A DNA stretch of 18,101 nucleotides from CAZDHT01 sp964505325 (GTDB taxonomy: Bacteria > Planctomycetota > PUPC01), in the NCBI GenBank assembly GCA_964505325.1, contig CAZDHT010000084.1, forward strand, positions 1 through 18,101, given 5' to 3'. Numbering within the stretch: the first letter of the stretch is position 1; each line of letters opens with the position of its first letter. The notes beneath the pieces are model-generated. The model did not search any database. It worked only from the letters and a program-made list of their open reading frames with translations, and had not been told where the DNA came from. The position numbers and the translations under genes are program-made. Of the stretch, positions 1-8,800 are shown piece after piece.

Positions 1-172
1 ATCGCAGCATGAAAATCTGTGCGCGAATTACAGATACTGCACGTTAGCAGTGCAGAGGTGCTTTTAGAGAAAGGACTTACAGCGATATTCGGGCGTTTCT
101 GCAACGCGCACGGTGCGCAGGCGCCAGGGAGCAACTCAACTCCCACGTAAGCTGTTGTGGCGTTGCATGTTA
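1..172. other. Non-coding stretch left of the mobile element
   Basis: I see no gene here on either strand. The longest ATG-started frame near the left edge is about a dozen codons. A small inverted repeat, CTGCAC (37-42) and GTGCAG (50-55), could form a weak hairpin but lacks a T tract. The neighbour to the left is outside the window. Confidence 0.5.
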
Positions 173-180
173 TCCTCTCT
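173..180. repeat. Left copy of the 8-bp target-site duplication
   Basis: TCCTCTCT directly abuts the left terminal inverted repeat. An identical TCCTCTCT lies at 468-475 immediately outside the right one. A perfect duplication flush with both repeat ends is what transposition leaves behind. Confidence 0.85.
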
Positions 181-207
181 GTAACACTTCAGCCAAGTGA
201 GAAGACG
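181..207 (+). repeat. Left terminal inverted repeat of the MITE
   Basis: It starts GTAACACTTCAGCCAAGTGA, which is the exact reverse complement of 448-467. The match continues after one mismatch with AAG, and after another with CG. Confidence 0.88.
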
Positions 208-211
208 GTGT

Positions 212-417
212 GCCCTGAAAGGGCAACATTCGATAGCCCAGGGCAACGCCCTGGGAAACCGTCATGAATCGAACCCAAGCCCTGTAAGGGCGAAACCGAG
301 ACGTGACGCCCCTTCAGGGCTCCACGGTAATCGGTCCCTGGTTCCTGGGGCGGTGCCCCCCTTCGGCCGTGAGCTCAGGGCCGAACGGCAGGCTGTCGAA
401 TTGCGCCCCTTCGGGGC
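212..417. repeat. Array of six trinucleotide-loop hairpins inside the MITE
   Basis: Six compact inverted repeats, all with three-base loops: 212-224 (GCCCT/AGGGC, loop GAA), 237-255 (CCCAGGGC/GCCCTGGG, loop AAC), 279-291 (GCCCT/AGGGC, loop GTA), 308-320 (GCCCC/AGGGC, four Watson-Crick pairs plus a pair that is G-U only in the minus-strand RNA), 347-359 (GGGGC/GCCCC, loop GGT) and 405-417 (GCCCC/GGGGC, loop TTC). The arms share a GCCC(C/T) core, so the units look related. Similar palindromic repeats are, from memory, common in PVC and Bacteroidota genomes, but I cannot check a family name. They may act as structural cargo, RNA-stabilising ends or protein-binding sites. Confidence 0.75.
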
Positions 418-440
418 TTGGCCGGAAGTCAACGGAAGAG

Positions 441-467
441 CGCCTTTTCACTTGGCTGAAGTGTTAC
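441..467 (-). repeat. Right terminal inverted repeat of the MITE
   Basis: Read on the minus strand it begins GTAACACTTCAGCCAAGTGA, identical to the left end over 20 bp, and matches 25 of 27 overall. It abuts the second TCCTCTCT copy. Confidence 0.88.
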
Positions 468-475
468 TCCTCTCT
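468..475. repeat. Right copy of the 8-bp target-site duplication
   Basis: TCCTCTCT is identical to 173-180 and directly follows the right inverted repeat. It runs into the 9-nt periodic sequence at 472-498, so the element appears to have inserted at the edge of that repeat. Confidence 0.85.
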
Positions 476-498
476 GCGTACTCCGCGTTGTCTGCGGT
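472..498. repeat. Three 9-nt periodic units (CTCTGCGTA-like)
   Basis: CTCTGCGTA, CTCCGCGTT and GTCTGCGGT follow one another as variants of one 9-mer. This type of short periodic intergenic sequence recurs, from memory, in many bacterial genomes and gives spurious peptides such as the minus-strand 'AENAEYAE' type. Its function is not known to me. Confidence 0.5.
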
Positions 499-518
499 GA
501 GTGACACATTCGGGCCAA

Positions 519-547
519 GGACCGGCCGGTCTACTTCACCCCGGTCC
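519..547 (-). other. Inverted repeat across the stop codon of the last gene
   Basis: GGACCGG at 519-525 pairs with CCGGTCC at 541-547, leaving a 15-nt loop that contains the TAG stop. The inner GACCGGCCGGTC (520-531) is also a perfect 12-bp palindrome. No T-rich tract follows on the minus strand, so a rho-independent terminator is not supported. It might protect the mRNA 3' end. Confidence 0.35.
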
Positions 548-3005
548 TGGGGACCTGGTGGAACAGCCAGTAGGCGGTGGCGGGGAAGTCGCCCGGCATG
601 ACGACGGTCAGCATGCCGGCGCCGTTGTCGCCGCGCAGCACGAGGTCTTTGTACTTCTTCTCGCCGGTGAAATGGTATAGCACGGCGTAGAGCGTGCAGT
701 AGTACCGAGCGCGGTTCTCCTTGCCAACGGCGAGCGTCTTGCACAGTTCCAGCGCCTGCTTGTCGCCGGTGTGCAGCGCGGTGATGGCCGCGGCGCGGGT
801 GAAGATCTGGGTGAACCACCAGTTGACCTTCCGGTCGTCTGCGTTCGGCTGGGTGCGCGGCGTCTCGCCCGGTTTGAAGTAGAGCCCGCGGTCCCAGCCA
901 ACGCCCTCGCGGCCCGCAGCCACCAACGGCGTCTTGCCGATCAGCGGCCGGAAGTTCTTGATGATCGCATCGAGCAGCTTCCGGGCGGCAGGATCGCCGG
1001 TCAGCTCCCAGTAGCGCTCGGGCGCCCGCCAAGACCAGCCGGTCATGCGATGCACGTGGGGCCTGCGGGAGGCGCTGAGCACCCCGTGGCCGGCGACGAC
1101 CTTCATGTTTTCCAGCGCCCGTACGTCGCCGAACAGCAGGTAGCGGTCGTAGAGAAGGTCGAGCGTCATGTGCGCCGGATCGGGCAGCGACCAGGCGCCC
1201 CGCTTCCAGTAGCCCTGCGTGTACTTTTTGTACTCGTCGTTGGTGGGTTGGGGCCGCTTGGTCCAGTCCTCACTCACGTTGGCGCGGCTGAACGACTTCC
1301 AGTCGTTGAAGCTGAACGGGTCCTGCTCCTCGATGCGGTACTGCCGCACGTCGCGGAAGTGGCGGCTGCGGTCCTTGCCCAGCACGAGCCAGTCGTAACG
1401 GCCGGTCATGTACCAGCGATAGAGGAAGTTGTCGAAATTCATCGGCTGGCGTGCGCCGCGATGGGAGTGGCCGCCGTGGACCCGCCACCGCGAGCCGAAG
1501 ATCTGCCAGCCGTAGCCGTTGCCGTAGTATTGCTCGTCGCGGAACATCCGGTTGCGGTTGGTCTGGGGGCCGGGGCCCGTGAAGCCCGTAACCGGCACGG
1601 TGAACGGCCCGACGTCAGTGAGGGCGCCTGTGGCTGCCAGATGCTTCAGCGCCGGGCGCGGGTGCAGCGGATAGTCGTAGGCGTCGGCAAGCACATTGGG
1701 CCACCAGTGTCGCCGGTTGCCGCTCACCTGGTGGTTGTGAAAGCGCAGGATGATCTCGTGGCCCTTGGCCGATGCGTCCTCGAGATAGTGAACACGGCCG
1801 TACTCGCGAGGGAATAGCCCGACGCGGATGGTGCCATCGGCGGAGAGCTCGACCGCCTTGGGGAACTGCTGCCAGAAGTTGCGCGTGTGGACGATGACGC
1901 TGGCGTCGCCGTTCCAGGCGTGGGCGAGGCCGCGGGCGTGGTCGCCGCTGCCGATTGCCGTGTCCTTGCCGCCGGACCGCTTGGTGATGCGATAGCCGCG
2001 GAACCGGGAGATCTTGCCCCGGAAGCTTCGCCCGCCCGGGCCGGACTGCGGGCCGGTGTAGCCCTGGCACTTCTGCCACGTCTCGGCCCCGTTCGAGTCC
2101 TGGTACAGGCGGACCGACTCGCCCTGGCCCAGGCCGCCGTCGAGGCCGGTCTGGCCGTAGATGCGGAAGCCCGAAGCCCCGCCGCGCATCTTGAGCAGAA
2201 GCGACGCATCCTCGAACGTCGGCGAGCCGATGCTCTTCGGCGGGTTGTTGGTGACGATCACGTCTGCGTTGACATCGGCGCTGCCGGCGTAGAAGTTCAG
2301 AAACACGTCATAACCGTACATCCCTTGGCTGTAGCCCTTGCCGTCGCGGGCGCGGTGGCGGCCTTTGGCGCGCAACTGGACGCGCATCGGGCCGGCGTCG
2401 ATCACGTCAACCGACTTCGTTTGTTCGCTGCTATAGTATGTCTCGCCATACGTGTCCTCGACGATGGTGCCGCAGTCGGGCGTCGTGTCGAGTACGTCTT
2501 CATCCGCCGTGAACCGGCCGTCCTTGTTGGCGTCGATGTACGCGTGGTCGAGGAACGTGAAGTTCTTGCGGCTGATCACGAAGCGGGCCGGGCCCGTGGT
2601 CACGGTGATTGCGTCGGCGGTCGTGGTGACGGTCAGTTTGTGCCGGGGCTCCGGAACGGTGAGCTTGGTGTTGGTCAGATAGAAGGTCCGCTTGTGCGTC
2701 GGCGGGACGCGGGTGTCGAAGTCGACGAGCACCCAGCGGATGGAGTTGTCGTCCCGCCACCAGCGGGCCAGGACGCGGAACTGCGCCGGCACCGCGACCA
2801 GTTGGCCGCCCTTCTTGACCGCGATGCGGAGTTCGCTGGTGTCCTTCGCCTGCGCGGGGAGCAATGGTATTCCGCCGCTCACGTGGGTTTGCACGTTCTG
2901 GCCGGCGTGCTCCTCGACGAGGAAGGGAATCTCCCACGTCGCGGCGTGAGCACTGGACGCAAGAAGCACAATGACACAACACAGAGCTCTCGTCCCCTTG
3001 GACAT
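531..3005 (-). CDS. Secreted PL26/YetA-like (exo-rhamnogalacturonan lyase family) protein
   Basis: This 824-residue protein has a signal peptide (about residues 1-21, ending AHA). ATG 3005 is chosen because a perfect AGGAGG lies 6 nt upstream (3017-3012); a longer frame back to 3065 lacks such support. The N-terminal part has the hallmarks of the PcRGLX/YetA-like RIFT-barrel domain: a VSGGIPLLP segment (42-50) and DNSIRWVLVDFD (86-97). A beta-sandwich-like region follows, then an alpha-helical, tryptophan/tyrosine-rich C-terminal half of the kind expected for an alpha/alpha toroid. Family members include PL26 exolyases acting on rhamnogalacturonan I, but the substrate here is unproven. Residues 158-169 (DANKDGRFTADE) fit an EF-hand-like calcium loop. 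It is a distant paralogue of the protein at 5896-9003, sharing VSGGIP, RWVLVD and AGPMR. It follows the GH42-like gene by 111 nt and may have its own promoter (3074-3079). Confidence 0.8.
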   Translation of the reverse strand: MSKGTRALCCVIVLLASSAHAATWEIPFLVEEHAGQNVQTHVSGGIPLLPAQAKDTSELRIAVKKGGQLVAVPAQFRVLARWWRDDNSIRWVLVDFDTRVPPTHKRTFYLTNTKLTVPEPRHKLTVTTTADAITVTTGPARFVISRKNFTFLDHAYIDANKDGRFTADEDVLDTTPDCGTIVEDTYGETYYSSEQTKSVDVIDAGPMRVQLRAKGRHRARDGKGYSQGMYGYDVFLNFYAGSADVNADVIVTNNPPKSIGSPTFEDASLLLKMRGGASGFRIYGQTGLDGGLGQGESVRLYQDSNGAETWQKCQGYTGPQSGPGGRSFRGKISRFRGYRITKRSGGKDTAIGSGDHARGLAHAWNGDASVIVHTRNFWQQFPKAVELSADGTIRVGLFPREYGRVHYLEDASAKGHEIILRFHNHQVSGNRRHWWPNVLADAYDYPLHPRPALKHLAATGALTDVGPFTVPVTGFTGPGPQTNRNRMFRDEQYYGNGYGWQIFGSRWRVHGGHSHRGARQPMNFDNFLYRWYMTGRYDWLVLGKDRSRHFRDVRQYRIEEQDPFSFNDWKSFSRANVSEDWTKRPQPTNDEYKKYTQGYWKRGAWSLPDPAHMTLDLLYDRYLLFGDVRALENMKVVAGHGVLSASRRPHVHRMTGWSWRAPERYWELTGDPAARKLLDAIIKNFRPLIGKTPLVAAGREGVGWDRGLYFKPGETPRTQPNADDRKVNWWFTQIFTRAAAITALHTGDKQALELCKTLAVGKENRARYYCTLYAVLYHFTGEKKYKDLVLRGDNGAGMLTVVMPGDFPATAYWLFHQVPRTGVK

Positions 3006-3073
3006 TGTGTTCCTCCTGTTCGGCGGGTTGTGGGCGAAGTGTTGTCCCCGTGACGTGACCGGCATCGGCGGAG

Positions 3074-3079
3074 ATTGTA
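3074..3079 (-). promoter_or_regulatory. Possible -10 element of the second PL26-like gene
   Basis: TACAAT on the minus strand sits 69 nt before the ATG at 3005, in the 111-nt gap after the GH42-like gene. The downstream sequence CTCCGCCG resembles that after the TATAAT at 11933-11938. I see no good -35 box, so this may be an internal weak promoter or chance. An imperfect direct repeat, ACAACACT followed by CGCCC, occurs upstream (about 3094-3108) and downstream (about 3032-3045) of it. Confidence 0.35.
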
Positions 3080-3116
3080 CAGTTTTTCGGCGCGGGCGCC
3101 AGTGTTGTGGCGTCGG

Positions 3117-5876
3117 CTATTCCTTTTGCACGTCCACGGCGACCTCGGTCCCGACCCCCGTGGCGGCGTCGCGGACGAGTAGTTGCCAGCGGCCGGCGAG
3201 GGCGTTGGTGCCGATGAAGACACGGGCGGCCAGCTTGCCCTCTGGCGCAGCATAGTTCTTGAGCAGCGGCAGCCAGCGCTTGCCTTTGGGATCGGTCACC
3301 TCGACGTGGAGGACGTGGCTGCCCAGCTTCGAGTTGTCCTCCGCCTTCAACGATGCGGTCAATGCGGCGTACCCGGTCGAACGATCGAACGTGGCCACGG
3401 CCGCCATGCTCTCGACCTTGGCGGGCAGAACGGCGTATAGAGCCGGCAGTATCGGATCGAGCGTCGTGTTGACCTGTTCCACGCGTCCCAGGTACTTGCT
3501 CGCTCGCACGTCGTACACGTGCCCGCGGCGCGGCAGGCGGATGCTCACCGCCTCCGGCTTCTGCGTGTTGGGGTGGAGCATGCCCTCGGTGGCGCGGACG
3601 CGTATGTCGCCGCCGAGCCCCTGCTCGCGGACTTGGTAGTTGCGCATCGCGGCGAAGTACAGATACTTGCCGTTCGCGTACTTGAACGCCTCGGTGCAGG
3701 GCAGGAGGTCCTTCGTTCCGTGGCGAGTGACGGCCCATGTGCGACGGACGCCGGCGCGTGCCGCAAGCGCGCCGATGAGTTGACGGAATCCGCGCGACTT
3801 CTCCGGGCTCTTCAGGTCGAGCCGCCACAGCAGATAGGGGGAGATCGAGACGTTGAGATACACGGCCAGCCCCTTGCCGTGCGCCTTGGCGACGACAACC
3901 GGGGTCTCGCCGTCGCGGGCCAGCACGATGCCGTCCGTCGCCTTGACTTCGCTGAACGCGGGGAGGGCACGCAGGTCGATGCCGCGAAGGTCAAGGCCGA
4001 CTCTGGATGCCTCCGCGACGGACAGAGCGATCCTCGACTGCGCGTTACGGATGGGGGCGTGCCGGGCAGGGACCCCCTTGATCCCGAATAGATCGTTCAG
4101 GGCGCCGGCTGCGGCGGGTGTTCCGGTCCCGGTGAACGAGCCCACCTGCGCGTCGCTCACTACGACGCCGCCGGCGCGGACGAACTCGCGGATCGCGGCC
4201 GCCTCGCCGCGGCTGATGACGAAGCTGTGGTGCAAGAGAAGGAGCTTGTAGCCTTGTCTGCGCAGCGCGCCGGCTCCGATTTCGGGCGTCGCCACGAATC
4301 GGAACTGGAGCTGGTTGTCTTCGACGACGCGGAGCGCGGCGCCGCGCGTGCCGTTGGAGCTCTGCCTGAACCACTCGTGGTTCTCGCGGCGGGTGTGCCA
4401 CGGAACCTTCGCGTTGCCGCCGTTCACGGCGTCGACCATCCAGTCGATCCGGATGCTCTGCTGCGAGTAGTGCACCGCGACGTCGTCGTTGATCCGCTTT
4501 GCATCAATGATCAGTTTGCCGATGCCGGACCGCAACTCGAAGAGGTGCGGTGCCAGGCGGCGGGCACCCTCGGTGAGCTTGCCGCGGGCAATCAGCCTGC
4601 CGAGGCTCGGCGCCCACAGGATCACGCCCGCTTGGTCGTGGAACAGGTGCCTCCAGTTCTTGTACAGATCCGTCGGCCGGTAGCCGCCGAACGCCGAGCG
4701 AAACATCCGCGCTCCCGGCGGAGCAAACGAGCGCAGGCACTCGACGCTGTCGCCGATGTTGTATGCCTCGTGCACGCGGACGGCGCGGCCGAGGTAGTAC
4801 CAGTTGTACCCACCGAACGAGCTGGGCATCTCGGTGCCGAGGTAAGCCGCCTCGATCCCGCCGCTCAACTCGCGGACGCGGGCCGCCACCTTGGACACGA
4901 AGCGGAACAGCGTCAGGTCCATGAACTGACGGTGATCACACCACGAGGCGTAGTTCCGGTCCTTCCGCGCCACGGCCTTGAACGTGGTGTCGGGGACGAC
5001 CGTGTCCCAGGCGGCGAACGAGTTGCCCCATGTGCGGTTGAGGGTTTTCAGGTCGCCGTACTTCTGCCGCAGCCACTTCCGCATCTCACGCATGCAGTGC
5101 GGGCCGAAGCAGAAGTCCATCGGCGCGTTGAGCTTGCTGATGGAGCCTTCGTCGGCGATTTCATAGAAAAGCAGCGTACCGAAGTCGCGCGTGTGGCACC
5201 CAGCGATCTTCTTCCGGAGTTGCTCGCGGTCGAGCCGCTCGAACGTGGCCGGGTCGTTCAGGCAGGGCTGGCGCACGGCGTACTTCCGGGGCTCGGCCCG
5301 GTGGCGAGCGTACTCGGCGCGGGCGCGCTCGAATTCGCGGCGATTGGCGTGGTAGGTGGTGAGGCAGCTCTTCGATTCAAGGTTGTGGTGATACCAGTTC
5401 ATGTGCGCTCGAAGGCACGCCTCGTGACCCTCGCGCCAGTACTTCCCGACGAAGCAGGTGGCGCCGAGCTGCCGGATGAGGCGCGCTTCAGCCTCCGTAG
5501 CAGGCGCATGCCATACTATCACCAGGTAGTCGGAGAGTTCACGGGGACCGCGCGGTGCGGCGATCAGGAAATGCTTCCGCGTGACCTCCCGACCTCCGCG
5601 ATAGCCGACTACATAGTTCCAGTCGGTGTGGTACGCGGGGACCTTGATCTGGTAGCTGGGGCCCTTCGCTCGCGCGCATTCACGGCCCAGGGCATCGATC
5701 AACGCCACCGTCTCGGCGCCGTCGATCTTCCCTTTGATGGTGTCGCCGACGGCGTAGATGGGGTCCGTCACCATCGAGCTTCGCGGGTAGTCCTTGGGCC
5801 AGCGGGCGTCCTGGGCGCTCGCGACGCCGAGGGACACGAGGGACAGCAATGTGAGCCAGACGATGCGCAGTCTCAA
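3117..5876 (-). CDS. Secreted GH42-like glycoside hydrolase (beta-galactosidase-type)
   Basis: This 919-residue protein probably starts at TTG 5876. GGAGG (5887-5883) lies 6 nt upstream, the signal peptide starts immediately (hydrophobic core about residues 5-19, ending ASA), and this start avoids the overlap created by ATG 5942. Residues 239-245 (EIADEGS) align with the GH42 'DNE' acid/base site, suggesting Glu243. The following FCFGPHC and WLRQKYGDLKTLNRTWG (about 268-284) match the GH42 pattern 'WLxxKYGxLxxLNxxWG'. Glu349 in YLGTEMPS is a candidate nucleophile. A second domain around 540-610 (YKLLLLHHSFV, FVRAGGVVVSD, LNDLFGIKG) resembles the GATase-like trimerisation domain of GH42. Hydrolysis of beta-galactosides or related glycans is inferred, and substrate is unknown. 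It lies 19 nt after the stop of the PL26-like gene and is probably co-transcribed with it. Confidence 0.78.
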   Translation of the reverse strand: MRLRIVWLTLLSLVSLGVASAQDARWPKDYPRSSMVTDPIYAVGDTIKGKIDGAETVALIDALGRECARAKGPSYQIKVPAYHTDWNYVVGYRGGREVTRKHFLIAAPRGPRELSDYLVIVWHAPATEAEARLIRQLGATCFVGKYWREGHEACLRAHMNWYHHNLESKSCLTTYHANRREFERARAEYARHRAEPRKYAVRQPCLNDPATFERLDREQLRKKIAGCHTRDFGTLLFYEIADEGSISKLNAPMDFCFGPHCMREMRKWLRQKYGDLKTLNRTWGNSFAAWDTVVPDTTFKAVARKDRNYASWCDHRQFMDLTLFRFVSKVAARVRELSGGIEAAYLGTEMPSSFGGYNWYYLGRAVRVHEAYNIGDSVECLRSFAPPGARMFRSAFGGYRPTDLYKNWRHLFHDQAGVILWAPSLGRLIARGKLTEGARRLAPHLFELRSGIGKLIIDAKRINDDVAVHYSQQSIRIDWMVDAVNGGNAKVPWHTRRENHEWFRQSSNGTRGAALRVVEDNQLQFRFVATPEIGAGALRRQGYKLLLLHHSFVISRGEAAAIREFVRAGGVVVSDAQVGSFTGTGTPAAAGALNDLFGIKGVPARHAPIRNAQSRIALSVAEASRVGLDLRGIDLRALPAFSEVKATDGIVLARDGETPVVVAKAHGKGLAVYLNVSISPYLLWRLDLKSPEKSRGFRQLIGALAARAGVRRTWAVTRHGTKDLLPCTEAFKYANGKYLYFAAMRNYQVREQGLGGDIRVRATEGMLHPNTQKPEAVSIRLPRRGHVYDVRASKYLGRVEQVNTTLDPILPALYAVLPAKVESMAAVATFDRSTGYAALTASLKAEDNSKLGSHVLHVEVTDPKGKRWLPLLKNYAAPEGKLAARVFIGTNALAGRWQLLVRDAATGVGTEVAVDVQKE

Positions 5877-5882
5877 GATGGA

Positions 5883-5887
5883 CCTCC
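5883..5887 (-). promoter_or_regulatory. Shine-Dalgarno site that decides a TTG start
   Basis: GGAGG is followed by six bases (TCCATC) and then TTG at 5876-5874. The only in-frame ATG (5942) would place 22 non-signal-like residues ahead of the hydrophobic segment and overlap the upstream gene by 47 nt. Confidence 0.7.
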
Positions 5888-5895
5888 GTATGCGC

Positions 5896-8800
5896 TCACT
5901 TGGCGGCGACGTTGCCGATCGCGCTGCGGTTGGAGGAGTCATCGAAGCTGCGCACGGCGAAGTACTTCGCGTTGGCAGGCACGCCGGTCACCGTGACCGA
6001 TTCTCTGGCTCCGGGCGCCTGCGGGTTCGGCTCGCCGGCGAGGTTCGTCGCCATCCACCAGTTGCAGTATTTCGCGTCCTCGTGCTTGTTGAATGCTTCG
6101 AGGAACTTCTCGTAGCTGACAATCGGCCTGTCGGAGCACTTCACCTGGTAGCGGGCGACCTTACCGCCGGCATCCGTCGGCGCGGTAAATGTGACGGTCG
6201 CCCTGTCGCCGTTAACGGTGACCTTCAGGTCCTTGATTGGCTCGGGCGGCGCGGCGTCCTTTCGCGGGTAGGCGTAGATGTAGAACGTGCGCAGGACGAA
6301 GTCGACCTGGCCGTCGTGGTCGCTGACGAAGTTGACCCATCGTGCAACGCGGTCCATCGGCGTGATGTTGGTGCTGTTGTAGCCGCGGTGGCTCCCGCCG
6401 CGCCAGAAGTCCAGCGCCCGCTGTTTGAGGAACGGCTCGCCGCTGAGCGAGTAGGCCCGCGCACACACGTCGGGATGAAACCGCGCCAGGAAGCCGCTGC
6501 TTGTGATGCCCGTACCGTATTTATCTTTCTTCACCCACGCGAGGTAGTCTTTGACCACGCCCCGCTTCGGGAAGTCCGCCAGCATCTTGCCGTAGTGAAG
6601 CGTCGTATGGTCCTGGAAAAGGAGATGTGCCGCTGCCTGGCCATAGGCGATGACCCAGTCCATCGCGTCTTCGTTGCCGGTGACCCGGTGGTACGCTTCG
6701 TAGGCGCGCGAGAGCGGCGGGAACATCCAGGTGTGCGGCGACTCCAGCACGAACCACGTGCGGCCCTGCGTGTCTCGAAACTTGCCGGTCTTGAAGTCGT
6801 ACGTTACACCGGCCTTCCTCATCGCCTCCAGACCCTGCCGGCCGGCGTAGTTGGTCACCCACTTCTCGAGCATCTCGCGCTCGGCCTTCGCCTGGTCCCA
6901 GTTCTTCGCGCCTCTGGGCGGTCGCGGCGGGCGCAGCCCTCTGGGCCGCCCCCCACCGTTCACCAGGCCGCGCGGCTCCTTGGTGGGCCGTTGCACGTAG
7001 GCTTGCCAGAAGTAGTCGCTCACCTTGCGGACCCATGCGTCCTGCGGCAGGACCATCCGAGCCACCTGCGCGTTGTATGCGCTGCGATTGAAGCCGCGGC
7101 TGAAGTAGTTGGCTTGGCCGGGGATCATCTTCTTCGGGCGGCTCTGCGTGTCGTAGTCCTGCTCGACGCGGTCGATGCCGGCCTCCAGGGCGTCGCGCTC
7201 GCCGGTGAGCAGATACCATTCGAAGATGCCTGCGGCCCAGTTGTGGCAGTAGCACGTCTTGCAGTCGCCGATGTACGCCAGGTCCCTCGCCATCTCCCAG
7301 GTGACCGGCGGCTTGACGTTCTTGGGCGGGACCCACGGCGCGTACAGATAGTTGCGCAGCCCGGTGACCGGGTCCTTGGGGCGCTGCGGGGCGTTGCCCT
7401 TGGGGCCGCTGTACCACCACACCCCGCCGTCCTTCCACTTCCAGCCGTTGGTCCGCCAGGCGACGCGGTCCATGAAGTAGTTGGCCCACGAGCGGGCGCT
7501 CTGGAAGTACGCGCGCCGCCCGGTGCGGAGGTACATGATGACGAGTTGATCGATCACGTCTTCTTCGGGCGTGTAGTGGTTGTTGGTTCCCTGGTAGTAG
7601 CGCGGGTACGGCCGCTGTGGGCCGGTGGGTGTGTGCTTCGGGTCGTACTTCCAGCCCCAGGTGTCGTAGCACTTGACCTCGTCCTTCTGCGTGGCGAACT
7701 TGCCGAACGGGAAGTGGTCGCTGTGGAGGTACCACTCGGGGGCGCACTGCAGCCACACCTGCTCTCGGGCGGCCTGCGCCATCGCGGAGAGCTTCGCCGG
7801 GTCGTCCGGCGCATCGAAGTCGATCACGTACTGCGAGCTGAGGTGCGAGCAGTCGTAGAACATCCGGCGCGTTTCGTTGAACGGCGCCCCGATCTCGCGG
7901 GTCTGCTCGTTCCCGCGCCGGTCCTTGGACTTCTCGATGTTGCCTTTCTCGCGCGTGATGACGCCGCCCAAGACGAGCTGCCCATTCTCGACGGCCACCC
8001 GCCGCGCGGGGTCGTGGGCGAAGTACAGGTCGCACACGTAGACGTTCGCCTTGGCCGTCTTCGCGGCGATCCAACCCTGCGCAATATCCTTCACGCCGGC
8101 CGACTTCCAGACGACCTCGCCGCCGCTGATTGCTTTCGCGTTGCCGGCGGCCCGAGTGTGCAGGTGTTGTTCAAGGGCGGCGTTGGCCGTCGCGGCGATC
8201 GGTTTGCCCGCGCCGAGCTGCGTGCTCTTCACGGTGCCGTTGAGCTTGAGCCGGATCGAAGATTCCTTCAGCAGGCGGTAGCAGTAGTGGTCCGGGTTAC
8301 TGTTGGCGATGGAGTACTTGACGTGGATGCAGGTCTTGCCAGCCCAGGCGGTGATGCGGGCGATGTACTGGAAGCGGTTCTTGTCGTCGCCGATGAAGCG
8401 GCCCTTGACGCAGACCGTGGCCCGCATTGGCCCGGCGTACTCGACGTCGATGCTCGAGGGTTTGTCGGCGACGTAGCGCTTGCCGTCGAAGCCGCCGACG
8501 TAGCTGACCTCGGCGCCCGTGATGAGATTGCGGCCGAAGCCGGACACGTCGGCTGTGGTGTTCGCCGTCAGAGTGAACGGCTTGTTTTTGTAGACGACGA
8601 CTCCCATTCGGCCCGTCTGAACGAGTACCCAGGAGGGCTTCTTTGTGATCGTGATTCCCTCCTCGGGGCGGCGGATGCTCGGCTTTCCCGCCTTCAGCGT
8701 CAGCGTCTTCGCCTCGCCCGCCTTCAGATCAACCTGTGTGTCGACGAGGACCCAGCGCAGGTAGCCGTCGTTGTCGACGACCAGCGGCGAGATTTGGAGT

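Larger units (their letters stand above)
181..467. mobile_element. 287-bp non-autonomous element (MITE), IS66-like ends
   Basis: Seen directly: the terminal inverted repeats at 181-207 and 441-467 match at 25 of 27 positions, and the outer 20 bp are identical. They begin GTAACACTTC and are flanked by a perfect 8-bp direct repeat, TCCTCTCT. The interior (212-417) is a run of six short hairpins and has no credible gene. The open frames crossing it are repeat by-products. Known: IS66-family insertion sequences have ends starting GTAA, inverted repeats of similar length and 8-bp target duplications. Inference: this is a MITE mobilised in trans by an IS66-type transposase elsewhere in the genome. 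It lies about 60 bp beyond the 3' end of the PL26-like gene and interrupts no gene. The target duplication is perfect, which suggests a fairly recent insertion. Confidence 0.85.

Noticed and set aside
212..417. Hairpin array as a CRISPR
   Set aside because: Units differ in sequence and spacing and there are no constant repeats with unique spacers. The flanking inverted repeats and target duplication identify a mobile element.
519..547. Rho-independent terminator after the last gene
   Set aside because: The inverted repeat overlaps the stop codon and no T-rich tract follows on the minus strand.
197..601. 134-codon plus-strand frame (and a shorter one at 303-500) over the left end
   Set aside because: It lies across the MITE hairpins and the 9-nt repeat, overlaps the real 3' end of the PL26-like gene, and its protein is low-complexity Arg/Pro/Ser. 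It is a repeat by-product.
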